Assembly: GCA_033239525.1 (NCBI GenBank)
Contig: BSYO01000031.1
Coordinates: 1,922,001 to 1,986,000, forward strand
Reading direction: 5' to 3'
DNA from: Nepenthes gracilis
Taxonomy: Eukaryota > Streptophyta > Magnoliopsida > Caryophyllales > Nepenthaceae
DNA: 64,000 bases
This document shows, piece after piece, positions 1 to 12,230 of the stretch. The translations under genes were made by a program, and so were the position numbers. Every line of letters starts with the position of its first letter. Within the stretch, counting starts at the first letter, position 1. The notes below the pieces were generated by a model. It searched no databases and was not told the DNA's origin. It saw nothing but the letters and a program-made list of their open reading frames with translations.

Positions 1-167
1 TTATTAAGAAAAAAAGTTTTTCTAATAAAATATAACAAAACCATATATGATTATAATCTCTAATAATTTCAATAAATCACTAATTATATATCACATCGTA
101 TTAGATAATTCTAACATATATGACTATAATCATCGAAATCAAAGCATCACAAATATGAGACTTTTAC

Positions 168-3130
168 CTTCATTATCAACCTCATTGTCAGTAAGGTCAA
201 GCTCCTCAAGCAAAAGGCATCTCTGCCCAATCAAGATGAAGGCTTCTCTAGGAACAAGACTACACGATTCCATTCTTAAAGAGGTGAGAGATGTGCATGA
301 ATTCGTAATGTGGGCGAGAGCGATATCGGTTATCTTCCTACAACACGTGATATCAAGCTTCCGAAGCTCCTTTTGCTTTGTCAAAAGGAAGGACAACCCT
401 TCATCTGTAACTCCTGAGCATTTACTTAAGCTCAATTCCCTAAGCGATTCGCACCAGTTACCAATTGCTTTAAGACCAGAACATGTAACCAGGCAACCAT
501 CGAGTTTGATTGACTGCAATTTGGATAACCGTTGCAGGCTATCTGCCAGAGCAAGAGTGACCTGAATCGACCAGGGCATCGTCAAGGACAACACGCAAGA
601 AAGAAAATCTTATAGATACTTCATATAAATAACAGAGTCAGTAATCTTACTGGAGATCCATATGCTAATATTAGTTGCTGTAGACATTCTGTTCCATTTG
701 TTAGGGAAGATAAGCCCACATGGCTGATATTTTGACAACTTGACATATCAAGAGTCTGTCATGGCAAAGCAAGCAAATTAACAGGCGTCATATATTCAAT
801 AAATGATAATATACAGGAAGTCAAGTCCAGAATGATTGACGTATCTATATAAAACACCCAAGAAATCACCGATTAAACAGAAGAAATATCAGAATCAGTG
901 AAGATCTTCGCAGAAATGCTTAGGTAGTTCTGGTTAGAGATTTAGGGGAAATGTTGTGGTGGAACACTTTAGTGTCAAGATTTGCATCAATTTGCCAAAT
1001 TATAGCTTCATCTTGACAACTTGACATATCAAGAGTCTGCCATGGCAAAGCGAGCAAATTTATACGCAATATATTCATCAAATGGCACTATAAAATCAAT
1101 TCCACAGTGATCCTAGATATCTATTTTGAATACATCCTAAATCACCGATTCGGTTAAACAGCAGAAATGCCAGATTCGGTGAAGATCTTTGCAGGAATGC
1201 TTTGGTTGCTCTCGTTAGAGATTTAAGGAAAATGTTGCAGCGGAGCACTGTAGTATCAAGATTTTCATCAATTTTACAAATTTTAGCTTCATCTTGAATT
1301 CGCATACCAACTTATTTTTGTTTCTGGAGTAACAAAAAGTTGAACGTAACAAAAGTCCTCTTTTTGCCCACCCCGCCAGCAGTTTCTAAAGCCAAAAAGC
1401 CTGGGTCGAGAATATGTATCTAAGAAGAAGAAAATTAAGAATGATTAGCCAAATAAGTCTTTTGAAAACAATACCTTGAGTGATTTGGATCCTTGCTTAA
1501 GGACAGCAAGACTCTCATCATCAATTCCAAAGCATCCTTCTAGAACTAACTCTTCAAGATATTGCAATTTCAAGATAGCAGGTAAACATTTGTTGGTTAT
1601 CTGCACAGAAGGAAACAGGAAGTCGGCAAAAATGAAATCCACCACAAATCTACATAGGCTAAATCACTTAATGACATCCATTTTCTGCAATAATCTTTGT
1701 TGAAAAACCATTAATTTTACAAACAAAGTAGAATTTTTTTGTATAGGACTCTTGTAGATCTTAGAGAGCACAGCAAAGAAAAGCTTAAAAAGAACATACG
1801 CACCACTTTAAGTCAACAATGGTTCTCACACCTAGAATTTTCTATTCAAACTACTTCACAACATCATGCCAACTAGTTAAGGAATCAAGAAACTTGTGCA
1901 AATTTAACATCAAATTAGACTAATCAAGCATTTAACCTATGATTTGATCAATACACCATCTACTTCAAATCGCTCTACAAACTGACGCTAGCACTAAATT
2001 CTCGGTAACAACAACAAATTCAACAAATAGCAACGTTTGGCGCAGGCTTTCACGAGCCAGACATCAGCGTTGCGTGGCATGCGGATATCATTTATCAAAA
2101 TCAACGCTTACACAACTCGTACAAGCTAAGAAAGCCAACAACAGAAGCACAATCTAACAACTTCAGGTGCAACTTTTCTTAATTAAAGTTGAATTATCAA
2201 ACATCGGTATCAGTTTTATGAAGAAAATGTCCCCACTTCCTACGAAAGCTACCCAGAACCGATTCCCAACAGAAAACCATTCCTTAACCCCACCTCAGGA
2301 AGCTAAGAGAAATCCAAAAAATCCGTTCAGTCAATAATTGGCAACGACTTTAAATCCGTCGAGTCAATAATTGGCAACGACTTTAAGCATGGGGTTCGCC
2401 AGGCCATTTTCAAAACGAAATTGAAGCCAAAGCAGAGGCGGTAGACTGGAAAGGGAAAAATGAGAATTACCGGCAAATAAGAGAGATCCAAGCTTCTAAT
2501 CTCTTTGCATTTAACAGCAATCAATCCAATCCCTAAATCACCAACACCCAAACACCACTTCAAGCAAATCAACCTCAACTTTTTACACCCAACCGCTATA
2601 CACCCAATCCCAATATCCGTAATCATCTTACATCTACCCAACCACAACCTCTCCAAATTCTTCGCCTCCGCAATTGCGGCCGCAGCAGAATCCCTCAGCT
2701 CCGTAGCGTTCGACAGATCCATCTCCACCAGATTCCGGCAATTTCCCACCAGATTGGCCAGTCCGGTTCCCGTAAAGAACTTAGATCTGGACAAGTCAAT
2801 GGAGCGCAGAGCATCACCACGAGCAACCGAAATCGCTAACAACGAATCGTCAGTAATCCGAGGACAGAGAGTCAGATCGAGCTTGCAAACGTAAGGGTAG
2901 CGGTTGATGATCGAAGGTATCAGCTCCGAACGAAGTGGTTTGAGATTCCTTCGGTGCTGGCACTCAATAGAGTAGAATGATTTGCACACTAGAGAGAATG
3001 ATTTCCTGTCGAGCGGGTTGTCGTTCAGGTAATCCAGCACGCAAAAGATGATTTCTTCTGTAAGGAGATCAAATAAATTGTTTCTGCTTCGGTCCCTGTC
3101 AGCATCTTCCATCATCTTCTGCTTCTTCAT
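168..3130 (-). CDS. FBL3: F-box/LRR-repeat protein, FBL3 (RAE1) type, 5' part (exons 1-4)
   Basis: Exons on the minus strand are 3130-2471 (220 codons), 1600-1475 (42), 755-651 (35) and 561-168 (131 codons plus one base). All junctions are GT-AG and in phase, giving 428 residues; the gene continues left of the window. An F-box lies at about residues 19-57 ([11 protein letters not shown] ... [10 protein letters not shown]), followed by CC-type leucine-rich repeats ([44 protein letters not shown]). The order and wording match Arabidopsis FBL3/RAE1 (At5g01720), which is about 660 residues long. F-box/LRR proteins are substrate adaptors of SCF ubiquitin ligases; in Arabidopsis RAE1 directs turnover of the aluminium-response factor STOP1. 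That role is inferred here from family membership. ATG at 3130 was chosen because it lies 18 residues before the F-box; 3115 and 3112 are alternatives. Exon 3 is too short to be obvious and was found by its [14 protein letters not shown] motif. No internal stop is present, so the gene looks intact as far as seen. Confidence 0.93.
732..1296. repeat. 281-bp tandem duplication in intron 2 of the F-box gene
   Basis: Two adjacent units, 732-1012 and 1013-1296, share start (ttgacaacttgacatatcaa) and end (agcttcatcttga). They differ by many substitutions, so the event is not recent. The left unit contains the real acceptor and first 24 bases of exon 3. The right unit therefore carries a second, truncated copy of the exon 3 start with an intact-looking AG acceptor (CAG at 1039-1037). 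Confidence 0.85.
2321..2386. repeat. 33-bp tandem duplication in intron 1 of the F-box gene
   Basis: Units 2321-2353 and 2354-2386 (atccgtt/cgagtcaataattgg...) differ at two positions. They lie about 85 bp inside the intron from the exon 1 donor. No regulatory role is visible. Confidence 0.85.
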
Positions 3131-3210
3131 CTTCTGATCTCGTCTGATTCTCCAACAAAAACGTTCAACCAAAAGCTATACTCTTGGATACCACTTATCC
3201 TTGAGAGACC

Positions 3211-3242
<32 letters not shown>

Positions 3243-3975
3243 TTTCGGAAGGCTGTAAGCCTGCGAGAGAGAAAGATGATCGTCACCGGAAGGGAGCTGG
3301 TACTTTGGTTTGGGCAGTTGAGCACGAAGGCGTAGTGGAGAATAAGACTGGATGAAATTACCTTTTTCTCCCTCTTGGCCTTATGCGACAGTTAGGTTGC
3401 CCTCGCTTCACCGGCGTCGCTCATTCGTCACCAGTTTACGTAATTACCCCTCACTTTCTGCGGGATCCGCTGCGGGTAACGGTGACAGAAATGGTGTTTC
3501 GGTCTTTTCACATGACAACAGAACGAGCGTACGACCAAGGACGGACCAGGACGGATTGTAATAATTACGAGGCGCTGACGAGGGCAACCTGGAAAACCCG
3601 AAAAGGCTGATATTTTTGCCTTTTGGCTGACCGGACTCAGCTCTTTCGGGGGAGAAAGTACTTGGGGAAGGACGGATTCAACTTTGGCCGTCCTAAATTA
3701 CGTACAGATAATATAAATTATTTTTTTAAATATTAAATGTCAGAATATTAATATTCTAAATAAATTAAAAATAAAATTATTATTATTTTTTTATTAAAAA
3801 AAATTCTAAAGTAAAAAAAAAAGGCCGACGGATCCAACGGCTATCAGTGTGTTAGTTGGGTTTCCACGTATGTTTTGAACGGATGTGAAAATTCTCATTG
3901 CCAAGAAATAAATTTGGTCTTTTTTAAAAAAATTTTACTCTGCAGCCTAATGTAGCCTTTTATAAGGACAGGGGT
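3131..3975 (-). promoter_or_regulatory. 5' leader and promoter candidate of the F-box gene, with GA/CT tract
   Basis: This stretch is upstream of the ATG at 3130. A purine run of GA repeats (about 3203-3240) reads as a CT tract on the gene strand, which is common in plant 5' leaders. The sequence is moderately GC-rich to about 3660 and then becomes AT-rich (3700-3830). I see no convincing TATA box or other gene. Leader and promoter function is inferred from position only. Confidence 0.4.
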
Positions 3976-5933
3976 TGATCCTTAAAATTTAACTGAGTCT
4001 TTAGGCCTTTTCGGGTTATAAATATGAATTTGAGATAATTTATTCTTTAAAGATATAATATTGGTCTCTCAAATAAAATTATTTATTTTTTTATTCTCTA
4101 TTTGCCTAACTCATTCCCTATATAAAAAGCTCAGGATCTTTATTGTTATGATTAAAACTTTACTGATGCAGATTTATGATGGTCATAAAGTCGAAAAATT
4201 CAGGTCAGCAATGGCCTGTGTAATGTTATCATCGATTCTCACCCTTTAATATTATTACGTTTCACGAATTCGGGTTGTTCTATAAATTAGAGGTCGTGAA
4301 TGGGATCTTCACCTTGAGTCGATCCGGCACCTGGTCTTCGTAACCTCGAACCTGAAGTCTGTGCAATACAACTGAAAATGAGAGATTAAAAAACGGTAAA
4401 AATTGCTTTCATCGTAAATCCTCCGACATTCAAGCTAGATGTCTTTCCAAGAGAATAGAAAGATATAAGGAGAATACACGTATTAGTGGACTGAGTGTTT
4501 AGGCGCTTTCAGAAGACAGACGACTTAGAGGAGTGCCCACCGTGGGGTGTCTTGGATGTACCCGATGGGAGTCTCAGATGGCTGGGGTACTCCTGAGAGA
4601 TGATCAGGCACTTGATAAGAAAAATGGATTTTGGGAGGATTTAGAGGGGCAGTGTCCTCATAAAGTCTCTTTTCTTTTTTCCTCATCTTCCTTCTTTGCC
4701 CTCTTCCCTCTGGAACATTCTCCTTTTTTGCCTGTGTCTCGTGTCCTCTCTTTATGAATGAAGAGGCTTCATATTTATAGATGATGGTTGGCGGTTACCC
4801 ATTAGGATAGTTAACGATCTTTTTTATCCATGGTGATTGTAACTAACAATCGATGTCGTTGATTAAATAACCGTTCTTGGTCATTAAGCATACTTCGGCC
4901 ACAAATCATTGAAATAAGCCGTGTAGACATAATAGACTACTCAAATATAATAGGCTTCGTAGATTCACAGATCATTGAGTTTGATTCATCTGTCTACAAC
5001 TATATTTGCCCCCTTATTTGGGCCCTTGGGTATAGTACCCATCAGATATAAACCTTCTTATTAGCGGGTCTTTTTTTTAAATATAATTATAGCATGTTAG
5101 TCTACAAATATAATTATCTGTTTGACACGATTGTTTGATTAGCAATTTTTTTCTAAAGATTGGCTTTTTGTTTGGCCGAGGTTATTAGAACAGTCATCAT
5201 AAATTTTAAATTTATGCCTCGTTTTCATCTAGACCTTTTACTATTTCTTTTGGATCGAACCAAATAATAGCAATAATTATAAAGCTTTGCTATAATTTTT
5301 TTATCCGCATAAAACTTATAAATTTCCTTCATACGGGATTCATTGCATTAAAAAAAAATTAAAATAGACCTAATATATGAAAAAAAAAAATCATAACTCA
5401 ATTTTTAATAAATTATTAAAAAAATATTTTTTATAATAAATAATAATAATAATAATAACAATAAAAATAATAAATCTATTAAAAATAATAATATTAGAAG
5501 GCACGAAAAACAATGAAGGGTAGATATTCGATGAAATAAAGTGCCGTACAAACGATGGGACTTAGGATGTACCGTAGCCGGGGATGGTACCTTCCTCAAC
5601 GCACCTCACCCAGATACGTATTAATAAGTGGTCCACGGAGGTGGTACGCGTCACGTGCAGACGTAGTCCGGGGAAGATGTGGACTCGTGCCGGCTTTATT
5701 TGGCCGGCCCAGATATATTAATTGTTCTTATGGTGTTTTTATTTTTTCTCATTTTTATTTTTTATGATAAAAATTTATACAATAAAATAGAAACAAAATA
5801 AAAAAAAATTGTTATCAAAGCACAAATAAGATCAGGATAATTTATATTTTTGATATCAGAGCATTTTAAAATGCATCTGAGCTTAAAAATGGAGGAGCAA
5901 TAACATGTCTATTTTTATTATTATGAAAAGTAA
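3976..5933 (+). repeat. Composite-array block U, copy A (interrupted by a solo LTR)
   Basis: About 1.17 kb of this block (without the 4253-5044 insertion) matches 7702-10091 and 12231-13543 along its length. It carries the shared landmarks ggcacgaaaaacaatgaagg, gtggtacgcgtcacgtgcag and ttggccggcccaga. It lacks about 108 bp present in the other copies (between 5629 and 5630). Near its right end is tgatatcagagc (from 5853), which resembles the initiator-methionine-tRNA primer-binding site of plant copia elements, followed by an ATGGAGGAGCAA-like leader. It may therefore be an LTR plus leader of a non-autonomous element, but I could not fix TG/CA ends. No coding capacity is visible. Confidence 0.75.
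4253..5044 (-). mobile_element. Solo LTR (792 bp), Tat-type gypsy, minus orientation, inserted in block U copy A
   Basis: The insertion is defined by comparison with the two uninterrupted copies of the block, where ccctt runs straight into cgatataaa. On the minus strand it begins TGATGGGTAC, the start shared by the Tat LTRs of this window, and ends acgtaata. Flanks aatat (4248-4252) and gatat (5045-5049) fit a 5-bp target duplication with one mismatch. A TATA-like ctataaatatgaag lies on the minus strand near 4781. No internal region remains, so it is a solo LTR left by recombination. Confidence 0.82.
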
Positions 5934-6834
5934 TACATCACTGAATCTGAATTTTGGATAGATTTGGGGCTCAACTGTTCTTTGGGTTCAGTCACCGTCC
6001 TGTACGCTTTAGATCCTATACATCATAACGGATAACAAGAAATCATAAAAAATGGTGAGGCTAACTCATGATTTATTTTGATATTCAAATCCAGTTATTG
6101 TCTTACAAGAAAAAGAAGGTAAAACAGAGTATGTAGAGATAAATGCTGGATAAGAGATTTGAGAATGAGAATTGGAGGTACACTCATTGAAAGTGGCTTT
6201 GGTCGTAGAGTGCTTGTAGAGAGTAGCCTCTCTGAGTACTGAGTTTGTTGGAAACTAATAGGAGAAGAGATGGCATACTGATTGGATACGTGAGAGCTGG
6301 AGAGCTTTTGTTAGTTTGAGTATACGAGAGAGTATGCCTATAGAGTGAGCCTCAATGGCCTTTATAGCCACGGGCCTTTCTCGTCTTTCTTAGGTGGGGG
6401 TGCAGGGATACCCACCTTTTGAGAGAATCATTTTCTTTTCTCGTGTGAATGCAGGCGCCATCTAGGCTACAACGGTTAGGAAGGAGGATTCCCTTCCTTC
6501 CGCAGCGATGTCACGCCACGCGATCGTTGAAATTACCGTTGTGGGAGTCAGGCTTTGATTTGAGATCTTTTCTTTCGAGATACATTCTAATTCTAGGAGA
6601 ATTTGCGTTATAGAGAGGATTGTCATTTTCAGAGTTGCAAAGAGTTAGAATAGACGATTGTTGAGCACAGGAAAGGATGCATGGGTTGATTTTGATATGG
6701 GCTGCGTTTGTTTTGGGTTACGTTTGGCTTACTTGAGACGCTTTTCCAGTTAACAGCAACATTAACTATCCAATGAGCAAATGGGGCGTTATACATTACC
6801 CTTTTGGGCCAACCCACTACAGCCTTCTCCATCA
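5934..6834 (-). mobile_element. Reverse-oriented Tat LTR, composite array copy 1
   Basis: The right end is marked by a polypurine tract and TG start on the minus strand (gcatggggggcttg then TGATGG). The left end abuts block U exactly at 5933, where the second copy (10092) begins with TG. It is the same family as the LTR at 60013-61053. Both copies share long stretches such as agagagtatgcctatagagtga and the cccttccttcc segment. No coding sequence. Confidence 0.75.
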
Positions 6835-7701
6835 CAAGCCCCCCATGCCGGTGGCCCGAATTTTCGGCTTCTAGCATGTTTACGATGGGATGTGACTGGT
6901 CGTATTGTCTCCTTAGGCCTATCCCACATTCTCCTTTTCACTGTTCTCAGTGTGATTCCTCTACTTTTTTATTCTCTGCAAATTCGCCAGACTGATATCT
7001 TTCGGCGTTTAGTGCTTCTACCTACTTTCTTGTGTGCTATAAATCAGGAGCTTTTGACGTTCATCGACATTGTCTTCCTTGACGCCTGGTGGGATGGCAT
7101 GGGAGCTCAACTTCGTTGGGAAGCTTGCCGCCCCAATCATTGATTTGGAGTTTAGGCTGTTCGTATTCTCGGCATGCTTGCCGAGTCACGGTTTTAAATC
7201 GCTTTGTTGCCTTTTGTGTAGGATACCGCTTTGGTCACCATTTTTTGCGGGGGTGGTTGTTATCGAGATTTGAATTCGAATTTAAATCTTTCCACATTCA
7301 AATCTTGACAACTCTTCGAGGGTTGGGCGGCCTCCTTATGTATTTTTCTCTCTCTCCGTCTCTACTGTTATGTATTGGCCTCTATTGGCCGTATAACTTG
7401 TAAAGAGAAAGTTAATGAGAAAACTTACAATTTGTACGAACAATGTCTCTGTTGGCTTCTTTGTCTTTTGCTACCACGCATACTTTGCTATTTTTTTTTG
7501 CTACAACTTATTGACCAGGTTCGTTTACTGGTTTGAATCCTGTCAATATGGGGGATTGTCTTTAACGCATTACTTTACCTGCCGCCGGCTGGGCACTCAA
7601 AGAGTTGCAGAGCCGTTTGGGGACTACCGTCTTTTTGAGCAACGTGTTGCTTTTTTGCCACGTGTCGTCGCGTACGACGATTATAATCCCGACAATTAAT
7701 G
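6835..7701 (-). mobile_element. 3' untranslated region of a reverse-oriented Tat element, copy 1
   Basis: It follows the polypurine tract and is nearly co-linear with 11004-12230. It lacks most of the minisatellite found there and keeps about one unit near 7515. Short reading frames occur but change amino acids as often as silent sites between the two copies, so they do not look selected. The antisense gene and pol expected further on are absent, and the sequence passes directly into block U copy B. Confidence 0.6.
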
Positions 7702-10091
7702 TGCCAGAAGATACAACTTGACTACGTTTAGACCTTTTTGTGTTGTAAATATGAATATGAGATAATTTATTATTTAAAGATATGATAATGATATCTCAAA
7801 TAAAGTTATTCATTCTTTATTATTTTTCATTTGCCTAACTCGTTCCCTACATAGAAAGCTCAGGACCTTTATCCTTACAATTAAAACTTTACTGATGCAG
7901 ATTTATAATGGTCGTAAAGCCAAAAAACCCAGTTCAGTAATGGCAAGTGTAATGTTATCATCGATTCTCACCCTTCGATATAAATGTTCTTATTGTTATT
8001 TCCAGTATACTGGCCTAGCATTCTCTAGTTTGATTATCAATCCAAATCATCATCCTAATTGGCAATCGATATGGCATGCCAGTCTATAATATAATTATCT
8101 GTTTGACACGATTGTTTAATTAGCAAATTTTTTTTTAAAGATTGACTTTTTGTTTGGCCTAGGTTATTAGAACATTCATCATGAAATTTAAATTAATGTC
8201 TCGTTTTTTATCTAGACCTTTTATTATTTCTTTCGGATCGAACCAAATAATAGAAATAATAATAAAGCTTTGCTATTATTTTTTAATCGGCATAAAACTT
8301 ATAAATTTCCTTCATACGGGATTCATTGTATTAAAAAAAATTAAAATAGATCTAATATATGAAAAAAATAAGTCATAAATCAGTTCTTAATAAATTATTA
8401 AAAAAATATTTTTTTATGATAATAATAATAATAATAAATTTATTTAAAATAATAATATTAAAAGGCACGAAAAACAATGAAGGGAAGATATTCCATGAAA
8501 TAAAGTGCCGTACAAATGATGGACTTAGGATGGTTCCGTAGCCGGGGATGGTACCTCCCTCACCACACCTCACCCAGATACGTATTAATAATTTATTTAT
8601 AATAATAATATTATTATTTTTTTAATTTTTTAAAAATTTAATATTAAATTATAAATAAAGGGCACGAGGAGAGGGGCAGAAGGTAAAAAAGTCAGTGGTC
8701 CACGGAGGTGGTACGCGTCACGTGCAGACGTAGTCCGGGGAAGATGTGGACTCGTGCCGGCTTTATTTGGCCGGCCCAGATATATTAATTGTTCTTATGG
8801 TGTTTTTATTTTTTCTCATTTTTATTTTTTGTGATAAAAATTTATACAATAAAATAGAAACAAAATAAAAAAAAATTGTTATCAAAGCACAAATAAGATC
8901 GGGATAATTTATTGATGGGTCCCCAGACCCGTTTGCAGAAAAGGCTAGTTCTGTTCACCACTCAAGAGACTTACGAGACACCTACCAAGATGCCCAAAAT
9001 ACCACTCGCATCCCGAAAGGTTCATAAACCTAACTCTAACCCAAAGAGGTTGGGTTGGCTTTAGAAGTTCGAGGGACCTCAGCTGTCCCTACAGTCCTCG
9101 AGTTCGCATACAAATTGCTCGAGACACCTGACCCAAGAGGTTCACGACGCCATAAGAGACTAACGCCATTAACGAAATCCTGAGATAATAAGGCCAAGAA
9201 TATAACATCAAATCCCAAGGCCTTAGCAAGCGAAACGTCCGGAACCTAACTCTGGAAGAAGCCCGAGGATTCTGCAAATACCCAAAAGGCTTTCTATAAG
9301 ATTTATGACAATTTCTTCATCTCGAATCATCGATCATCAGGAAAAAGGGGGCCTGGCATTTACGTTAATGCCAACTCGTACGATTCACTATTACCAAGGA
9401 AAGATGCTCTTCCGCAACACGCCACCTCCACAGAAATCACGCAAGGCCAGAAAGACGCGCAACCATTACAGACTAACGCGTGACCGACACGCCGAATCAA
9501 TGCAGTTGGCCACAGCCTCCCACATATGCCAATATCACGTGTCCCTATTTCAACGGCATGCTCCCCCTCTATAAATGCCCCATTCAAGCAACAGAAGAAA
9601 GGATTCCAAGAGTTGACATTTACATACATATTGTGAATAGCAACTAAGTGAAAGAAAGTTAGAAAATAAAAGAGAGAACGTGATCTCTTGCCTTGTACTT
9701 CTGTGTGGCAACTAAAAGTGCCACTACAATCAGTTGTATTCCATTCTAAAAGTAGTGGATCATTTGGACCCAATGTCCATCACCGTGGTTTTTTCCCCTC
9801 TTATTCAAGAAGGGATTTTCCACATAAAGTCCTCGTACATTGTGTCCTTCTCCCATTTTCCTTCACAAAACGTCATTCTCGTCGAATTTAACATTTACTT
9901 TTGTGTTGCACGATTCCGTCCGTCTGAGGGCATCGAAAGAGTGCCGGGAACGAACTCGGACTCTCGTTGTACGACGGCCAAAACTTGAGGACGCAACGTT
10001 TTTATTTTTGATATCAAAGCATTTTAAAATGCATCTGAGCTTAAAAATGGAGGAGCAATAACATGTCTGTTTTTATTATTATGAAAAGTAA
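7702..10091 (+). repeat. Composite-array block U, copy B (interrupted by a solo LTR)
   Basis: This is the second copy of the ~1.3-kb block, complete apart from an inserted solo LTR at 8913-9998. The first ~30 bases (agaagatacaacttgactac) still match the Tat 3' region at about 61305-61330, so the true start of the block may be nearer 7736. The primer-site-like motif here is tgatatcaaagc, from 10009. Confidence 0.75.
8913..9998 (+). mobile_element. Solo LTR (1086 bp), gypsy, plus orientation, inserted in block U copy B
   Basis: It interrupts a junction that is continuous in copies A and C (gggataattta...tttttgatat). It begins TGATGGGTCC and ends gaggacgcaacg. Left flank tttat and right flank ttttt are compatible with a degenerate 5-bp target duplication. 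It is the same family as the solo LTR at 57903-59045, sharing for example attccaagagttgacattt and agtgccact(a/g)caatcagttg. A TATA-like ctataaatgcccc is at about 9570. Reading frames inside it are not genes. Confidence 0.85.
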
Positions 10092-11003
10092 TGCATTCCT
10101 GGATCTAAATTTTGGATAGATTTGGGCTCAATTGTTCTTCAGGTCCGATTACCGTCATAGTCGCTTTGAATCCTACACACCACAACAGATGACAAGAAAT
10201 CAGAAAAAAATGGCGAGACTCACTCCGTGATTTATTCTTTGGCACTCAAGTCAATTATCGACCTTCCAAGAAAAAGAAGGTAAAACAGAGTATGTAAAGA
10301 TAAATGCTAGATAAGAGATTGAGAATGAGGATTGGAGGTACACTCATAGAGAGTGGCTTTGGTCGTAGAGTGCTTGTAAAGAGTAGCCTCTCTGAGTACT
10401 GAGTTTATTGGAAACTAATAGCAAAAGAGATGGCAGAGTGATTGGATGTTTAAGAGCTGGAGAGCTTTTGCTAGTTTGAATATATGAGAGAGTATGCCTA
10501 TAGAGTGAGTCTCAATGACCTTTTATAGCTGTGGGCCTTTCCCGTCTTTCTTAGGTGGCGTGACGGGATACCCACCTTTTGAGAAGATCATTTTCTTTTC
10601 TTGTGTGAATATAGGCGCCATCTAAGCTACAACGGTTAGGAAGGAGGATTCCCTTCCTTCCGCGGCGATGTCATGCGCCGTGATCATTGAAGTTGCCGTT
10701 GTGAGTTGTGCACTGATTTGAGATCTTTCCTTTCGAGATGTGTTCTGATTCTAAGAAAATTTGCATTATAGAGGGGATTGTCATTTTCAGAGTTGCAAAG
10801 AGTTAGAATAGACGACCGTTGAGCACAGGAATGGATGCGTGGGTTGATTTTGATATCGGCTGCGTTTGTTTTGGGTTGCGTTTGGCTAACTTGAGACGCA
10901 TTTCAAGTTAACAGCAGCGTTGACTATCCGATAAGCAAATGGGGCGTTATACATTTTGGGTCACTTATCCTTTTGGGCCATCCCACTACAACCGTTTCTA
11001 TCA
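10092..11003 (-). mobile_element. Reverse-oriented Tat LTR, composite array copy 2
   Basis: On the minus strand it runs from TGATAGAAACGG (after a polypurine tract reading gcatgggaggctag) to ...ggaatgca, so TG and CA ends are both present. The left end aligns with the LTR at 60013 (tgc...cct..atc.aa.tt). It is the best-defined member of the family used here to set the ends of the other two copies. Confidence 0.78.
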
Positions 11004-12230
11004 CTAGCCTCCCATGCCGGTAGCCCGAATTTTCAGCCTCCAACATGTTTACGATGGGATGTGACTGGCCGTATTGTCTCCTTAGGCCTATCCCATATTC
11101 TCCTTTTTATTGTTCTCAGTGTGATTCCTCTACTTTTTGACTCTCTGCAAATTCGCCAGACTGATATCTTTCGGTGTTTAGTGCTTCTACCTATTTCCTT
11201 GTGCGCTATAAATCGGGAGCTTTTGACGTTCATCGACATTGTCTTTCTTGACGCTTGGTGGGATGGCATGGGAGCTCAACTTCGTCAGGAAGCTTGCCGC
11301 CCCAATTGTTGATTTGGAGTTTAGGCTGTTCGTATTCTTTGGCGCTGCTATTTCGAGTCACGAAGCTTAAACCGCTTTGGTCGCTCCTTTTTGTGTAGGA
11401 TACCGCTTTGGTCACCCTTTTTTGCGGGGGTGGTTGTTATCGAGATTTGAATCCGAATTTAAATCTTTCCACATTCAAATCTTGACAACTCTTTGAGGGT
11501 TGGGCAGCCTCCTTATGTATTTTTCTCTCTCTCCGTCTTTACTGTTATGTATTGGCCTCTATTGACCGTATGACTTGTAAAGAGAAAGTTAATGAGAAAA
11601 CTTACAATTTGTACGAACAATGTCTCTGTTGGCTTCTTTGTCTTTTGCTACCACGCATACTTTGCTATTTGTTTTTATTTTGCACTCTGAAATTGAGGTT
11701 GACCCGATCCGTTGACCATATCGTTTGATTCCAAAAAGCGGGGTGGAGCCAGAATGGTTGTTGACCAAATTCGTTAATTGTAATGCTTAAATCCGTAGAA
11801 CGGAATGGAAATGAATGTTGATCAGATTCGTTGACTGAAACGTTTGAATTCGTAGAACGGAGTGAAAATGAATGCTGATTGGATTCGTTAACCGGTTTGA
11901 ATCCAGGGAATGAAGTGGAAAGAAGTTTGACCGGATTTGTTGACCGTAATGCTCGAATGCAAAGAACGAAGTGGAGAGGAAGGTTGACCGAATTCGTTGA
12001 CCATAATGCTTGAATTCCGAAAACAGAATGGTGATGAAAGTTGATCGGGTTCGTTTACTGGTTTGAATCCTGTGAATATAGGGGATTGTCTTTGACGCAT
12101 TATTTTATCCTGCTGCCGGCTAGGCACTCAAAGAGTTGCAGAGCCGTTTAAGGGCTCCCGCCTCTTTGAGCAACCTGTTGCTTTTTTGCCACGTGTCTTC
12201 GCGTAGGACGGTTATAATCCCAGCAATTAA
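11004..12230 (-). mobile_element. 3' untranslated region of a reverse-oriented Tat element, copy 2, with minisatellite
   Basis: It is homologous to 6835-7701 plus an extra ~370 bp made of tandem repeats. The right part (taatgcactagaagatatga) aligns with the region after the LTR of the element at 60013-64000, supporting its origin as the 3' end of a Tat element. No open reading frame under evident constraint. Confidence 0.6.
11695..12075. repeat. Minisatellite, about 7 units of 50-60 bp
   Basis: Degenerate units share the core gttgaccg(a/g)attcgttgacc(g/a)taatgcttgaat followed by gaacg(g/a)agtgga. The same core occurs about once in the other array copy (near 7515) and once at about 61172-61197 in the reverse Tat element at the right of the window. 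Tandem repeats between pol and the 3' LTR are known for Tat/Ogre elements. Confidence 0.8.

Noticed and set aside
6781..7143. Pair of similar ~120-codon frames in the two array copies (6781-7143 and 10956-11312), at first a candidate conserved protein
   Set aside because: Differences between copies change amino acids as often as they are silent, and the frame starts inside the LTR and crosses the polypurine tract. It is DNA-level repeat similarity only.
9360..9773. 137-codon minus-strand frame
   Set aside because: It lies wholly within the solo LTR 8913-9998 and has no known domain.
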